Positions 1 through 9,570 of a stretch of DNA of 64,000 nucleotides are shown here, in pieces. The DNA lies in contig NZ_BMMW01000002.1 in the NCBI RefSeq assembly GCF_014646135.1, positions 930,001-994,000 of the forward strand. Reading direction: 5' to 3'. Below the pieces are notes generated by a model. That model searched no databases and was not told where the DNA came from. It was given only the letters and a program-made list of their open reading frames with translations. This DNA comes from Nocardia camponoti. Its GTDB lineage: Bacteria > Actinomycetota > Actinomycetes > Mycobacteriales > Mycobacteriaceae. Each line of letters starts with the position of its first letter. Position 1 is the first letter of the stretch. The position numbers were made by a program, and so were the translations under genes.

Positions 1-1011
1 CTGATCAGCCAGACCGACGCTTACCTTGACGGCATCGGTCGCTCGCCCGAGCTTGATGCGGTCGATGTTGTTGCCGCGCTGCCGATTCCGTTGATCGACC
101 CGACCGACCCGTGCGCTCCCCTACTGGCCGCCACCGCGCACCCCGAGCCTGAGCGGGTGCTCGAAGCGTTGCACGATGCGCGCGAACGGGCTGCCGCCGA
201 CCCTGACAACGCGCCCGAAACGCTCACGACCGAACTGATCCTCGCCGAGGCGCGCGCACGGATCGACCTTGGCGAGTCAGCGAGCGTGCTGCACCTACTC
301 GACAAGTTGACCGAATCCCATTGGCGCACAGACTGGTTCGCTGGTCTCGCGTACCTGCTTGAGCTCGAATACGAAGCCGCGTTCGGTTCGTTCGAAGAAG
401 TGTTGCGTGTGCTGCCGGGTGAGATCGCACCGAAGCTCGCGCTGGCCGCAACGGCGGAATTGATTCTGCAGCACTGGGATTCGCCCGACCCTGAGCAGTG
501 GCGCAGGTTCGCCGAGCACTATTACGCGACGGTGTGGCGCACCGATCGCGCGGTCGTGAGCGCGGCGTTCGGCTTGGCCCGACAGCTCGCTAAGGCTGGT
601 CAGGTCGGTGACGCGGTGCACGCGCTTGACGAGGTACCTGCGGCGTCGCGTCACTTCACGACGGCACAGACAACAGCGATCCTGATGCTGCTGACGAGCG
701 CGCCGGTCACCGAGTTAGACGAGCAGTTGTTGCGCCTGGCCGCGACCCGAGTACAGGCAGTTCCGGCAGGCGAAAACCGCGCGACGCTGATGCGCACCCT
801 GGTCCAGGGCTCGGCCCTCGCCTGGTTGCTCGCGGGCAACAACCCGAAGCGCCGCGACACGAAGCTTTTGGGCAAACCTTTCACCGAACGCGAGCTGCGC
901 ATGTCGACGGAAGAGGGCTTACGCGCTTTGGCCCGGGCGACCCCCGACCGATCCCACCGCTACGCCCTGGTGGACTTAGCGAACTCCCTACGCCCCAAGT
1001 CGTGGTTTTAG
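1..1011 (+). CDS. pknG: Serine/threonine protein kinase PknG, C-terminal part (5' end outside window)
   Basis: The frame is open from base 1, so the kinase and rubredoxin-like domains lie upstream of the window. The 336 residues seen match the C-terminal helical/TPR region of mycobacterial PknG, recalled from signatures such as GELAPKLALAATAEL (here GEIAPKLALAATAEL), SAAFGLAR and DEVPxxSRHFTTA. PknG is a soluble kinase that senses amino acids and controls glutamate and central carbon metabolism through GarA; the TPR part stabilises the dimer and docks substrates. The stop TAG at 1009-1011 is followed 11 nt later by a perfect 24-bp hairpin, a likely terminator. The gene converges on the flotillin-like gene. 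Family call is firm. Confidence 0.93.
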   Translation: MISQTDAYLDGIGRSPELDAVDVVAALPIPLIDPTDPCAPLLAATAHPEPERVLEALHDARERAAADPDNAPETLTTELILAEARARIDLGESASVLHLLDKLTESHWRTDWFAGLAYLLELEYEAAFGSFEEVLRVLPGEIAPKLALAATAELILQHWDSPDPEQWRRFAEHYYATVWRTDRAVVSAAFGLARQLAKAGQVGDAVHALDEVPAASRHFTTAQTTAILMLLTSAPVTELDEQLLRLAATRVQAVPAGENRATLMRTLVQGSALAWLLAGNNPKRRDTKLLGKPFTERELRMSTEEGLRALARATPDRSHRYALVDLANSLRPKSWF

Positions 1012-1022
1012 GCGGCACAGAC

Positions 1023-1089
1023 CAAGATCAACACGCTCTGGTGGCGGCATCGGCCGAGTGGCTTTCGCCACCAGAGCGTGTTGATCTTG
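1023..1089 (+). repeat. Dispersed palindromic 3'-end element, copy 1 (perfect 24-bp stem, 19-nt loop)
   Basis: Arms 1023-1046 and 1066-1089 are perfect reverse complements; the arm begins CAAGATCAACACGCTCTGG. The 19-nt loop carries TCGGCCGAGTGG. It starts 12 nt after the pknG stop and lies in a convergent gap, so it could terminate both sides. Copy 4, about 62 kb away on the other strand, matches at 64 of 67 positions. There is no long T-run, so Rho-independent termination would rest on stem strength. Confidence 0.9.
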
Positions 1090-1093
1090 TTGC

Positions 1094-2194
1094 CTAGTTC
1101 TTGTCGAGTTCCTGCGTGGGGCTCAGCGCCTTCTGCAGCGAGTTGAATACCGTCAAACCCTGGCCAACCATGCCGTTCACCAATTCGCTCACGCCATCCG
1201 GGCCGTTCAGCACCGTCAGGTTCGCGCCAGCGAGACCCTGCGACGCCTGACGTACGATTTCCGGCAGCTGCTCAATCAGCAGCTGGTCCAACGCGATTCG
1301 GTTGTTCGACGCCGCCGCTTCGGCCTGGATGCGGGTGCGGTCGGCCTCCGCTTCGGCGAGGATGCGCACGCGCTCAGCCTCGGCCTGCGCTGGCTTCACG
1401 ACCTCGGTTTGCAGCTGCGCCTGGCGCAACTCCGCTTCGCGCGCCGCCTGAATCGCCTGTGCGGAAAGCACTTCCTGCAAAGCGATCGCCTGAGCAAGCG
1501 GGCCAGCCTGTGCCGCTTCGGAATTGGCCTTGTCGATGTCGCGCTGGTACTGCGCTTTCAGAATCGAGGTCTCGCGCTCGTACTCAGCGCGGCGGCGCAA
1601 CGATTCCTGTTCTGCCTCAGCCGCTTTCATCGCCGCTTGCGCCTGGGCGATCTGCGCGTCGCGCTGCACGGCGGCGTTGTGCGGGGCGGCGAGGGCGTTG
1701 ATGTAGCCGAGGTTGCCGTCGTCGATCGACTGGATCTGGAACGAGTCGACCCACAGGCCGATGTTGCTCATCTCGACCTTAGACGCGACAAGCACCTCGT
1801 CGGCGAGCTTCTGGCGTTCGCGGATGATCTCCTCAACCGTCATCGAGCCGACGATTGAGCGCAGGTGGCCGGAGAAGATGCGGCCGGTGAGCACCGACAT
1901 CTCCTGCTCTTGCTCGGACAAAAACCGTTGTGCCGCATTGACAATCGACTGGGTGTCATTGGCGACCTTGAACGCGATTACCGCGCGCACGTCGAGCTGA
2001 ATGGCCTGCTGGGTCACGCAGCGTTCGCGAATCTCGGACTCGAACATCGCGAGCGAAAGGTAGCTGACCTTGCGGAAGAACGGCACCACCCAGGTGCCTC
2101 GGCCGATGACAACGCGAAACGGCGCGTCGTCTTTGCCCTTCGCGCCGCTGACCAGCATCGCTTCGTCGGGGTTGGGGACGTGATAACCGAGCAT
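1094..2194 (-). CDS. SPFH/band-7 flotillin-like membrane scaffold protein
   Basis: 366 residues. The N-terminal about 170 residues form an SPFH/band-7-like domain (GRGTWVVPFFRKV, RAVIAFKV, ERQKLADEVL). A long Ala/Glu/Gln-rich coiled coil typical of flotillins follows (about 175-300), then a hydrophobic tail. There is no clear N-terminal transmembrane helix, so attachment by a hydrophobic hairpin or acylation is likely. The start is taken as ATG at 2194 because GGAG lies about 7 nt upstream; a TTG directly before it is too close. The 72-residue gene just upstream has an NfeD-like fold signature, the usual flotillin partner. The likely role is organising membrane microdomains; substrates are unknown. 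Confidence 0.85.
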   Translation of the reverse strand: MLGYHVPNPDEAMLVSGAKGKDDAPFRVVIGRGTWVVPFFRKVSYLSLAMFESEIRERCVTQQAIQLDVRAVIAFKVANDTQSIVNAAQRFLSEQEQEMSVLTGRIFSGHLRSIVGSMTVEEIIRERQKLADEVLVASKVEMSNIGLWVDSFQIQSIDDGNLGYINALAAPHNAAVQRDAQIAQAQAAMKAAEAEQESLRRRAEYERETSILKAQYQRDIDKANSEAAQAGPLAQAIALQEVLSAQAIQAAREAELRQAQLQTEVVKPAQAEAERVRILAEAEADRTRIQAEAAASNNRIALDQLLIEQLPEIVRQASQGLAGANLTVLNGPDGVSELVNGMVGQGLTVFNSLQKALSPTQELDKN

Positions 2195-2218
2195 CAAGGT
2201 TCTCCTCGTGGTGCGGGT

Positions 2219-2437
2219 TTAGTTGTCTGGCAAGGCGATCCACGCGACGACGTCGACGATGCGGCCCGGGTTGACGGCGACAACGAGCACGGTCGTTCCT
2301 GCCGGGATGGGTTCGTCGGCGCGAGCGAGATACAGCTCGGTGCCGCCGCGAATGGAAACGAGCACTTCGCCCAGTCCGCCCGCAGCGCTAATGGGTGAGG
2401 TAACGACGCCGGTAAGTCCGTTGACGGGATCGGTCAT
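2219..2437 (-). CDS. Small NfeD-like OB-fold protein, flotillin partner
   Basis: 72 residues with the pattern of the soluble OB domain at the end of NfeD proteins: a Gly-rich G.V....A.GGLGEVLVSI strand pair, then G..VLVV.V..G...V. No membrane segment is present, so it is a minimal version of NfeD. The start is ATG 2437 with GGAGG 9 nt upstream. It precedes the SPFH gene by 24 nt on the same strand, so the two are probably one transcript, mirroring NfeD-flotillin operons elsewhere. The family call rests on short motifs plus context. Confidence 0.6.
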   Translation of the reverse strand: MTDPVNGLTGVVTSPISAAGGLGEVLVSIRGGTELYLARADEPIPAGTTVLVVAVNPGRIVDVVAWIALPDN

Positions 2438-2516
2438 GTCGCCCAACCTCCTTGTCGCACACCGAATGCCGACAGACTACGGGGCATAACCGGCGTTGTG
2501 GTTGCAAATTTCTTAT

Positions 2517-2552
2517 TGACAGCATCCTGTCGAATATGACAGCATACTGTCA
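2517..2552 (+). promoter_or_regulatory. Two tandem palindromic operators, probable MarR autoregulatory sites
   Basis: GACAG-N4-CTGTC occupies 2518-2531 and TGACAG-N4-CTGTCA occupies 2537-2552. The two sites are exactly 20 bp apart, about two helical turns, and the second touches the ATG of the amidotransferase-like gene. A TTGACA hexamer at 2516-2521 overlaps the first site. The downstream operon encodes a MarR-family protein, which typically represses its own operon by binding such sites. Confidence 0.72.
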
Positions 2553-3166
2553 TGGCTACCGAGACGGTCCACCTCGCTGTGTACGACACGCTCGCCGACT
2601 GGGAAACCGGTGCGGCCACCGCCCACATCGCCAATCCCCAGTGGCAACGCGAACCGGGGCGCTACCAGGTGCGCACGGTCGGGCTCACCGCTGAGCCCAT
2701 CACGACGAAAGGCGGAATGCGGGTCACGCCCGATGTGGTGCTCACCGACCTCGACCCTGCCGACAGCGCGATGCTGATCCTGCCAGGCGCGGACACCTGG
2801 GATTCCGGCGAGCTAAAGCCGTTCGCGGACAAGGCAACTGAGTTCGTTGCCGCCGGTGTTCCGGTCGCGGGAATTTGCGGTGCGACCTTTGGGCTCGCGA
2901 GTGCGGGGCTGCTCGACGACCGTCGCCATACCAGCAACGCGCTGGAATACCTTGCGATGTCGGGCTATTCGGGTGCGCGGCACTACGTCGAAGCCGATGC
3001 GGTCACCGATGGCGACGTGATCACCGCTAACTCAATGTCGCCGTTCGAATTCGCGCGTGAGGTGTTCGCCCGACTCGACCTCTACGAGCCCGAAACCCTG
3101 GCTGCTTGGTACCAACTCTTCGGCCAGAAGGACCCCGCCGGTTTCTTCGCACTAACGGGACAGTGA
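2552..3166 (+). CDS. DJ-1/PfpI-family type 1 glutamine amidotransferase-like protein
   Basis: 204 residues with a complete DJ-1/PfpI-type fold. The nucleophile elbow is GICGAT (Cys109), after LILPGAD at about 76-82 and before a conserved SNALEYL...YSGA block. Bacterial members with this layout are used against reactive carbonyl or electrophile stress or as uncharacterised hydrolases; the substrate is unknown. The ATG at 2552 overlaps an operator half-site and has no Shine-Dalgarno sequence, so translation may be leaderless or near-leaderless. The stop overlaps the GTG of the MarR gene (GTGA), indicating one operon under MarR control. Confidence 0.85.
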   Translation: MATETVHLAVYDTLADWETGAATAHIANPQWQREPGRYQVRTVGLTAEPITTKGGMRVTPDVVLTDLDPADSAMLILPGADTWDSGELKPFADKATEFVAAGVPVAGICGATFGLASAGLLDDRRHTSNALEYLAMSGYSGARHYVEADAVTDGDVITANSMSPFEFAREVFARLDLYEPETLAAWYQLFGQKDPAGFFALTGQ

Positions 3167-3630
3167 ACCGCGAGCAGGAACTATTCGCGACCGCCGCGAT
3201 CACGTCGTTCCGCCTGAACGGCCAGTTTCTCGGCATCGGCGACGCGCTCGCCAAGCCCGCTGGCCTCACGGTCGCGTGGTGGCAGGTGCTCGGCGCGGTG
3301 ACGCGCGAGCCGCTGACCGTCGCGGGGATCGCCCGCGCGATGGGCATCACCCGCCAAAGCGTGCAGCGTATCGCCGACCTGCTCGCGGAAAAGGGCCTGG
3401 TCGAGTACCTGCCGAACCCGGCGCACCGTCGCGCGAAGTTGGTCGTCGCTACGTCGGCTGGCCGGGCGGCAGTGTCCAAAATCGGCCCGGCGCAGGCCCG
3501 TTTGGCCGCACGCCTTGCCGAGGAACTGGGCGACGACTTCGCCCCGACAGTTGAGGTCCTGACCCGCCTCACCGAGGTGCTTGACCGACTCGATCTGGAA
3601 GCGTTAGCGAGTGAATCGGTACGCGACTAA
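3163..3630 (+). CDS. MarR-family transcriptional regulator
   Basis: 155 residues with a winged-helix core: LTVAWWQVLGAV, LTVAGIARAMGITRQSVQRIADLL as the recognition helix-turn-helix, then GLVEYLPNPAHRRAKLV as the wing. The start is GTG 3163, chosen because it overlaps the preceding stop (GTGA) and removes an unrelated upstream extension. As the second gene of an operon whose promoter carries two palindromes spaced 20 bp, it is probably an autorepressor released by a small molecule or oxidant. No Cys-based redox switch is evident in the sequence. Confidence 0.88.
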   Translation: MNREQELFATAAITSFRLNGQFLGIGDALAKPAGLTVAWWQVLGAVTREPLTVAGIARAMGITRQSVQRIADLLAEKGLVEYLPNPAHRRAKLVVATSAGRAAVSKIGPAQARLAARLAEELGDDFAPTVEVLTRLTEVLDRLDLEALASESVRD

Positions 3631-3842
3631 GCGGCGGTCGCGTCGCTCGCAAGGTTAGGGCGACATGCGGCGGCTGGCTGAAAACCGTGGGGTGGCGGCG
3701 TTGCCTGCGCCGACGATGCGGTAACCCGCCTAACCGGGGTAGTCGGCCGAATCCGCTTGCAGGCGTTGGCTACTGGCGAGGAACTCTGCCCGCTCGGATG
3801 CTGGACGCCGCGTCAACCGCGCTTGGGCGTTGGTAGCACGTC
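3631..3842. other. Convergent intergenic gap with no gene recognised
   Basis: 212 bases between the MarR gene and the oppositely oriented HAD phosphatase. It is GC-rich, without a convincing coding frame, tRNA or strong hairpin. Confidence 0.5.
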
Positions 3843-4640
3843 TTACGCGAATGGGTCGCTCGTGTGTCCAACGAGATCGGCCACCGACGTCAACACCTTC
3901 GTCGGCCGGTACGGGTACGCCTCAATCGACTCCTGCGTCGAAATTCCCGACAGCACAAGCATTGTGCGGCAACCGGATTCGAGGCCAGCGAGCACGTCGG
4001 TGTCCATTCGGTCGCCGATCATCACCGTCGTCCCCGAGTGAGCGTCCATGCGGCGCAACGCCGTTCGCATGATCAGCGGGTTCGGCTTGCCGACGTAATA
4101 CGGCTCGCGGCCAGTCGCGCGCGTGATGAGCGCGGCAACCGACCCCGTCGCGGGAAGCACCCCGTCGAGCGACGGACCAGTCGCGTCGGGGTTGGTCGCG
4201 ATGAAGCGCGCGCCCTTGTCAATGAGCCGGATCGCGGTCGTGATCGCTTCGAACGAGTACGTGCGCGTCTCGCCGAGGACAACGTAATCGGGGTCGGTCT
4301 CGGTGAGCACGTAGCCAATCTCGTGCAGCGCGGTCGTGAGTCCCGATTCACCGACAACATAGGCGGTCCCGTTCGGGCGCTGGTCGTTGAGGAAAACCGC
4401 GGTCGCCGACGCCGACGTCCAAATGCGGTCCTCCGGCACGTCGAGCCCGATTACCTTGAGTCGGGCGGCGAGGTCGCGTGGGGTGCGCATCGAATTGTTC
4501 GTGAGCACGGTGTAGGGCACCTCGCGATCGCGCAGCTCAGCGAGGAATTCGTCGGCCCCGGGGATGAGGTGGCCTTCGTGGATCAGGACGCCGTCCATAT
4601 CGGTCAGATAGGCGAGCACCTGCGTGTCGGTGTGGGTCAC
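3843..4640 (-). CDS. HAD-superfamily phosphatase, NagD/IIA type
   Basis: 265 residues. Motif I is [10 protein letters not shown] (nucleophile Asp in TDMDGV), motif II is TNNS, the conserved Lys is in YYVGKPNP, and motif III is [10 protein letters not shown]; all catalytic residues are present. The C2-type cap between motifs II and III identifies the NagD/4-nitrophenylphosphatase group, which hydrolyses small phosphate esters such as nucleotide or sugar phosphates. The start is GTG 4640; longer frames run into the divergent fgd gene. It diverges from fgd with about 100 bp between, so the promoters may be shared. Confidence 0.85.
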   Translation of the reverse strand: MTHTDTQVLAYLTDMDGVLIHEGHLIPGADEFLAELRDREVPYTVLTNNSMRTPRDLAARLKVIGLDVPEDRIWTSASATAVFLNDQRPNGTAYVVGESGLTTALHEIGYVLTETDPDYVVLGETRTYSFEAITTAIRLIDKGARFIATNPDATGPSLDGVLPATGSVAALITRATGREPYYVGKPNPLIMRTALRRMDAHSGTTVMIGDRMDTDVLAGLESGCRTMLVLSGISTQESIEAYPYRPTKVLTSVADLVGHTSDPFA

Positions 4641-4742
4641 CCGCCCGATTCTAAGACCGCGCGGTACGGGAAACCTTGCGCTAACCAAAGCGTTAACTAC
4701 ATTGCAATTCATACATCGCCGAACAACAGGAAGTCGGGACAC

Positions 4743-5753
4743 ATGAGCGAGCTGAAGCTCGGATACAAGGCATCGGCCGAACAATTCGGGCCACGTGAGC
4801 TGGTTGAACTTGGCGTGCTCGCCGAGGAACACGGCATGCAAAGCGCGACGGTCAGCGACCACTTCCAGCCGTGGCGCCACGAGGGTGGGCACGCGCCTTC
4901 GTCGATCGTCTGGCTCGCCGCAACCGGGGAACGCACCAAGCACATCCAACTCGGCACGTCGGTGCTCACCCCGACCTTCCGCTACAACCCGGCTGTCGTC
5001 GCGCAGACGTTCGCGAGCCTCGGTTGTCTGTTCCCTGACCGCATCATGCTCGGCGTCGGCACGGGCGAGGCGCTCAACGAAATCGCGACCGGTTTCCAGG
5101 GCGAATGGCCCGGTTTCAAGGAGCGCTTCGCTCGGCTGCGCGAGTCTGTGCGGTTGATGCGCGAACTGTGGACGGGCAAGCGCGTCGACTTCGACGGCGA
5201 GTACTACCACACCGTCGGCGCCCAGATTTACGACGTTCCGCCGGGCGGCATCCCGGTTTACATCGCCGCTGGCGGCCCGGTTGTCGCGAAGTACGCGGGT
5301 CGCGTTGGCGACGGGTTCATCTGCACGTCAGGCAAGGGTATGGACCTCTACACCGAGAAGCTGATGCCCGCGCTGAAGGAAGGTGCCGAGGCGGCTGGTC
5401 GCTCGATCAACGACATCGACCGGATGATCGAAATCAAAATCTCCTACGACACCGACCCCGAAGCGGCCCTGCAAAACACCCGGTTCTGGGCGCCACTTTC
5501 GCTGACGCCGGAACAGAAGCACGACATCAGCGACCCCATCGAAATGGAAAAGGCCGCCGACGCCCTGCCGATCGAACAGGTCGCCAAGCGCTGGATCGTG
5601 GCGAGCGACCCCGACGAGGCCGTCGCCCAAATCAAGCCCTACATCGACGCTGGCCTCAACCACCTGGTCTTCCACGCGCCCGGTCACGATCAGAAGCGGT
5701 TCCTCGAACTGTTCCAGCGTGACCTCGCGCCGCGTCTGCGCAAGCTGGGCTAA
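4743..5753 (+). CDS. fgd: F420-dependent glucose-6-phosphate dehydrogenase
   Basis: 336 residues, the length of M. tuberculosis Fgd1. It is a luciferase-like TIM barrel: N-terminal [19 protein letters not shown] around residues 35-45, [29 protein letters not shown] and the C-terminal [14 protein letters not shown] all match Fgd. The enzyme oxidises glucose-6-phosphate to 6-phosphogluconolactone and makes reduced F420 for deazaflavin-dependent reductases. AGGAAG precedes ATG 4743. It converges on a deazaflavin-dependent oxidoreductase with a 4-nt overlap and lies close to pta-ackA as in mycobacteria. Confidence 0.95.
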   Translation: MSELKLGYKASAEQFGPRELVELGVLAEEHGMQSATVSDHFQPWRHEGGHAPSSIVWLAATGERTKHIQLGTSVLTPTFRYNPAVVAQTFASLGCLFPDRIMLGVGTGEALNEIATGFQGEWPGFKERFARLRESVRLMRELWTGKRVDFDGEYYHTVGAQIYDVPPGGIPVYIAAGGPVVAKYAGRVGDGFICTSGKGMDLYTEKLMPALKEGAEAAGRSINDIDRMIEIKISYDTDPEAALQNTRFWAPLSLTPEQKHDISDPIEMEKAADALPIEQVAKRWIVASDPDEAVAQIKPYIDAGLNHLVFHAPGHDQKRFLELFQRDLAPRLRKLG

Positions 5754-6256
5754 GCGCGCTTCAACGCGAAAATGCGCAGGTTGCGGGTGGTGCGGTCGCG
5801 GTAGGCGGCGTACGCGCCGGTGATTTCGACGAAGCGGGCGAAGATGGCTTCCTTGTCCTCGTCGGGCACCGGCGTTGCCGTGACCGCGATGCGCTCGCCC
5901 GCGATCGCCACCTCCGCGCTTGGATTGGCGAGCAAATTGCCCGTCCACGCGGGGTGATGCGCCTGGCCGAAGTTCGAGCCAACGACGTAAAGCGTGTCGC
6001 CGTCATGCACGTACAGCAGCGGCTGCGTGCGCTTTTGCCCCGACTTACGGCCGATGCTGGTGAGCAAAATAACGGGCGCGCCGATCGGCCCGAGCACGGT
6101 GAAGCGCGCGTCGGTGCGCTCAAGCAGGGCGCGGTCGAGCGGGGTGAGCGTGCGGATCAGCCACGAGCCCGGCTTGGTCGCGGCGAAGCGATTGGCAGCG
6201 CGAGAAACGAGAGTCGTACGGGAGCCCCAGAGGCGATCGGGGAACTGCGGTGTCAT
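5750..6256 (-). CDS. Deazaflavin (F420)-dependent nitroreductase/oxidoreductase, Ddn family
   Basis: 168 residues of the split beta-barrel FDR family: [34 protein letters not shown].. followed by [16 protein letters not shown], the classic F420-binding block (written here in pieces; about residues 50-110). Members reduce quinones, coumarins or nitroaromatics with F420H2; the physiological substrate cannot be told. ATG 6256 is the best start, because longer reading frames overlap the pta promoter. Its 3' end overlaps the fgd stop by 4 nt in antisense, placing an F420H2 consumer beside the F420H2 producer. Confidence 0.85.
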   Translation of the reverse strand: MTPQFPDRLWGSRTTLVSRAANRFAATKPGSWLIRTLTPLDRALLERTDARFTVLGPIGAPVILLTSIGRKSGQKRTQPLLYVHDGDTLYVVGSNFGQAHHPAWTGNLLANPSAEVAIAGERIAVTATPVPDEDKEAIFARFVEITGAYAAYRDRTTRNLRIFALKRA

Positions 6257-6296
6257 GGGCGGACTATATCCAGCCGGATTAACTAAGCTCGGGTTC

Positions 6297-8375
6297 ATGG
6301 TCGAACATGCACCGTCGTCTGTGTACATCGCTTCGCCCGAGGGTGACACCGGAAAATCCACGGTCGCGCTCGGTGTCCTGCAGATGCTGTGCGCGACAAC
6401 GGCCCGCGTCGGCGTCTTTCGCCCCATCACGCGCTCGGCCGACAAACCCGATTACATCCTTGAGCTGCTGCTTGAGCACAGCACCGCCGATATCAGTTAC
6501 GAGCAGGCCGTCGGCGTCACCTACGAAGACGTGCACCGCGACCCCGACGCCGCCATCAGCGACATCGTGATGCGCTACCACGAAGTTGCCAAGGTGTGCG
6601 ATGCCGTCGTGATCGTCGGCACCGACTACACCGACGTCGCCAGCCCCAGCGAGCTGCGTTTCAACGCGCGTATCGCGGTTAACTTGGGTGCGCCGGTGCT
6701 ACTTGTGGTTCGCGGTGCCGGTCGCACGCCCGACGAGGTGCGTCAGCTCGTTGAATTGTGTTCGACTGAACTGGGCGTTGAGCACGCGCAGTTGGTCGCG
6801 GTAATCGCAAACCGTTGCGCTCCAGATGAACTCGTCGCCGTCGACCACGCACTGGTCGGCTTCGGCGTACCAACGTGGACGCTGCCCGAGATTCCGCTCC
6901 TGATGGCCCCGACGATGGGCGAACTCTGTGAAGCGATCGACGGCGAAATCTACAGCGGCGACCCGGAACTGCTGCAACGTGAAGCGCTGCGCACGATGGT
7001 CGGCGCGATGACCGCCGAGCACATCCTTGAACGACTCTCCGACGGCGCGGTCATCATCGTCCCCGGCGACCGCTCCGACGTGCTGCTCACCGCGGTGAAT
7101 GCCCATGAGGCAGCGGGCTTTCCGTCGCTCGCTGGCATCATCATGAACGGCGGCCTGCTGCCGCACCCGGCGATCGCGCGGCTCATGGAAGGGCTGCACC
7201 CGAAGCTGCCGATCCTCGCGACCAAGTTGGGCACCTACGACGCGGCGAGTGCCGTGCACGGTGCGCGCGGTCGGATGTGGGCGGGCAGTCCGCTCAAGGT
7301 CGACACCGCGTTAGCGCTCATGGAAGAACGGGTCGACGCGCCAGAGTTGTTGCGCGGCATCCAAGTTCCGCTCAGCAACGTTGTCACGCCGCAGATGTTC
7401 GAATACCAACTCATCGAGCGGGCGCGCTCGGATCGCAAGCGCATCGTGTTGCCAGAAGGCAACGACGACCGCGTGCTGCGCGCAGCCGGTCGCGTGTTGC
7501 AACGCAAGATCGCGGACTTGATCATCCTCGGCGACGAGTCGGCGGTGCGTGGGCGTGCTGCTGAACTTGGTGTCGACATCGCCGCCGCCCGCGTGATCAA
7601 CCCGGCAACTTCGCCCTATCGCGAGGAATTCGCCGCCACCTACACCGAGCTACGCGCACACAAGGGGATGACGCTGGAACGTGCGCGCGAAACCATGCTC
7701 GACGTCTCGTATTTCGGCACGATGATGGTCTACATCGGCATCGCCGACGGCATGGTTTCCGGCGCCGCGCACACCACCGCGCACACGATTCGCCCATCCT
7801 TCGAGATCATCAAGACCGTGCCCGGCGTTTCGACGGTGTCGAGCGTGTTCCTGATGTGCCTGGCTGACCGAGTGCTCGCGTACGGCGACTGCGCCGTTGT
7901 CCCCGATCCGACGGCACAGCAGTTGTCGGACATCGCGGTGTCGTCAGCGCAGACCGCCGAGCGGTTCGGAATCGATCCGCGTGTGGCGATGTTGTCGTAC
8001 TCGACTGGCGCGTCCGGCTCGGGCGCTGATGTCGACAAGGTCAGGGAGGCAACGGAATTGGTGCGCGAACGCGACCCGAAGTTGCCCGTCGAAGGTCCGA
8101 TTCAGTACGACGCCGCGATCGAACCGGCGGTGGCGAGCACCAAGCTGCCGGATTCCGAAGTTGCCGGGCGCGCAACCGTTTTCGTTTTCCCCGATCTGAA
8201 TACCGGCAACAACACCTACAAGGCGGTCCAGCGCAGCGCGGGTGCGGTCGCGATTGGGCCGGTGTTGCAGGGTTTGCGTAAACCAGTCAACGACCTGTCG
8301 CGCGGCGCGCTCGTCGCCGACATCGTCAACACGGTGGCGATCACCGCCATCCAGGCGCAGGGAGACGACAAGTGA
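6297..8375 (+). CDS. pta: Phosphate acetyltransferase (long, three-domain type)
   Basis: 692 residues, close to the M. tuberculosis enzyme. An N-terminal BioD-like P-loop domain ([16 protein letters not shown], about residues 14-29) is followed by a DRTGG domain (about 235-345) and the catalytic PTA_PTB domain from about 361 ([29 protein letters not shown] block, [21 protein letters not shown]). It interconverts acetyl-CoA and acetyl phosphate. The stop overlaps the ackA GTG (GTGA), so the two are translationally coupled and form the overflow/acetate-assimilation pathway. Confidence 0.96.
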   Translation: MVEHAPSSVYIASPEGDTGKSTVALGVLQMLCATTARVGVFRPITRSADKPDYILELLLEHSTADISYEQAVGVTYEDVHRDPDAAISDIVMRYHEVAKVCDAVVIVGTDYTDVASPSELRFNARIAVNLGAPVLLVVRGAGRTPDEVRQLVELCSTELGVEHAQLVAVIANRCAPDELVAVDHALVGFGVPTWTLPEIPLLMAPTMGELCEAIDGEIYSGDPELLQREALRTMVGAMTAEHILERLSDGAVIIVPGDRSDVLLTAVNAHEAAGFPSLAGIIMNGGLLPHPAIARLMEGLHPKLPILATKLGTYDAASAVHGARGRMWAGSPLKVDTALALMEERVDAPELLRGIQVPLSNVVTPQMFEYQLIERARSDRKRIVLPEGNDDRVLRAAGRVLQRKIADLIILGDESAVRGRAAELGVDIAAARVINPATSPYREEFAATYTELRAHKGMTLERARETMLDVSYFGTMMVYIGIADGMVSGAAHTTAHTIRPSFEIIKTVPGVSTVSSVFLMCLADRVLAYGDCAVVPDPTAQQLSDIAVSSAQTAERFGIDPRVAMLSYSTGASGSGADVDKVREATELVRERDPKLPVEGPIQYDAAIEPAVASTKLPDSEVAGRATVFVFPDLNTGNNTYKAVQRSAGAVAIGPVLQGLRKPVNDLSRGALVADIVNTVAITAIQAQGDDK

Positions 8376-9562
8376 GCGATCTGGTCTTCGTCCTCAACTC
8401 GGGTTCGTCGTCGATCAAATACCAACTGCTACATGCGAAGTCGGGAGAGGTGCTCGCGTCGGGCATCGTCGAACGCATCGGTGAGCCGGACGGCAAGATC
8501 GTCCACGAAGCGGGCGACACCAGACTCATTCGTGAGGGCGCGATCCCCGATCACCGCGACGGGCTGCGTCAAGCATTCGAGCTGTTCAACGACACCGGTA
8601 TCGACCTCAAAACCATCGGTATCACGGCGGTTGGTCATCGCGTTGTGCACGGCGGCGAGGTGTTCTACCAGCCGACGTTGATCAACAAAGAGGTGCTTGA
8701 AACCATCTCGCGCCTGTCCAAGCTCGCGCCACTTCATAACCCCGCCAACGTGATTGGCATTGAGTCCACGCTCGAATTGCTGCCAGGCATTCCCGAGGTC
8801 GCTGTGTTCGACACCGCGTTCTTCCACGACCTGCCAGCCCCCGCCCGCACGTACGCGATCGACGCGAAACTGGCTGCCGAGTACGACATTCGCCGCTACG
8901 GCTTTCACGGGACGTCGCATCAGTACGTGTCGGAGCAGGCGGCGAAGTTCCTTGAGCGCGACACGACCGAGCTGAACCAGATCGTTTTCCACCTGGGCAA
9001 TGGCGCGTCGGCGTCGGCGATCCGGGGCGGGCGCGCGGTTGACACGAGCATGGGCCTCACGCCGCTCGAGGGTCTCGTAATGGGAACGCGCCCAGGCGAT
9101 TTGGACCCGGGTATCACCCCGTACCTGATGCACATCGCGAACATGGACCTCGCCGACATCGAGCACTTACTGAATCGCGAATCGGGTTTGAAGGGGATGT
9201 CGGGCGTGAACGACTTCCGCGCCCTCGGCAAGCTGATCGAATCCGGCGACGCCGCGGCGAAATTGGCATACGAGACCTACATCCACCGCTTGCGCGCGTA
9301 TTTGGGCGCGTACATGCTCGACTTGGACCGGGTAGACGACATCATCTTCACCGCAGGCGTTGGTGAGAACAGCGTCGAGGTTCGCGCTGATTCGCTGTCC
9401 GGCCTGGAGCGATACGGGATTCACTTGGACGGGTCACGCAACGCAACCCGCACCCCGGGAATCCGCCGAATCTCGACCGACGATTCCCCCGTTACGGTGC
9501 TGGTAGTGCCGACGAACGAGGAATTGGCGATCGCGAGAGCAGCAATCGACTTGGTTGATTAG
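8372..9562 (+). CDS. ackA: Acetate kinase
   Basis: 396 residues of the ASKHA fold. The N-terminal [17 protein letters not shown] carries the conserved Asn and Ser residues. [37 protein letters not shown] and [13 protein letters not shown] are the substrate- and ATP-binding blocks, all intact. It converts acetyl phosphate and ADP to acetate and ATP (or the reverse). The start overlaps the pta stop by 4 nt. A palindromic 3' element begins 9 nt after the stop. Confidence 0.96.
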   Translation: MSDLVFVLNSGSSSIKYQLLHAKSGEVLASGIVERIGEPDGKIVHEAGDTRLIREGAIPDHRDGLRQAFELFNDTGIDLKTIGITAVGHRVVHGGEVFYQPTLINKEVLETISRLSKLAPLHNPANVIGIESTLELLPGIPEVAVFDTAFFHDLPAPARTYAIDAKLAAEYDIRRYGFHGTSHQYVSEQAAKFLERDTTELNQIVFHLGNGASASAIRGGRAVDTSMGLTPLEGLVMGTRPGDLDPGITPYLMHIANMDLADIEHLLNRESGLKGMSGVNDFRALGKLIESGDAAAKLAYETYIHRLRAYLGAYMLDLDRVDDIIFTAGVGENSVEVRADSLSGLERYGIHLDGSRNATRTPGIRRISTDDSPVTVLVVPTNEELAIARAAIDLVD

Positions 9563-9570
9563 CGCTGGAG

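Noticed and set aside
3864..4742. Upstream extension of the fgd frame and of the HAD frame over each other
   Set aside because: The extensions overlap the divergent partner gene in antisense; lengths after trimming (336 and 265 residues) fit the families.
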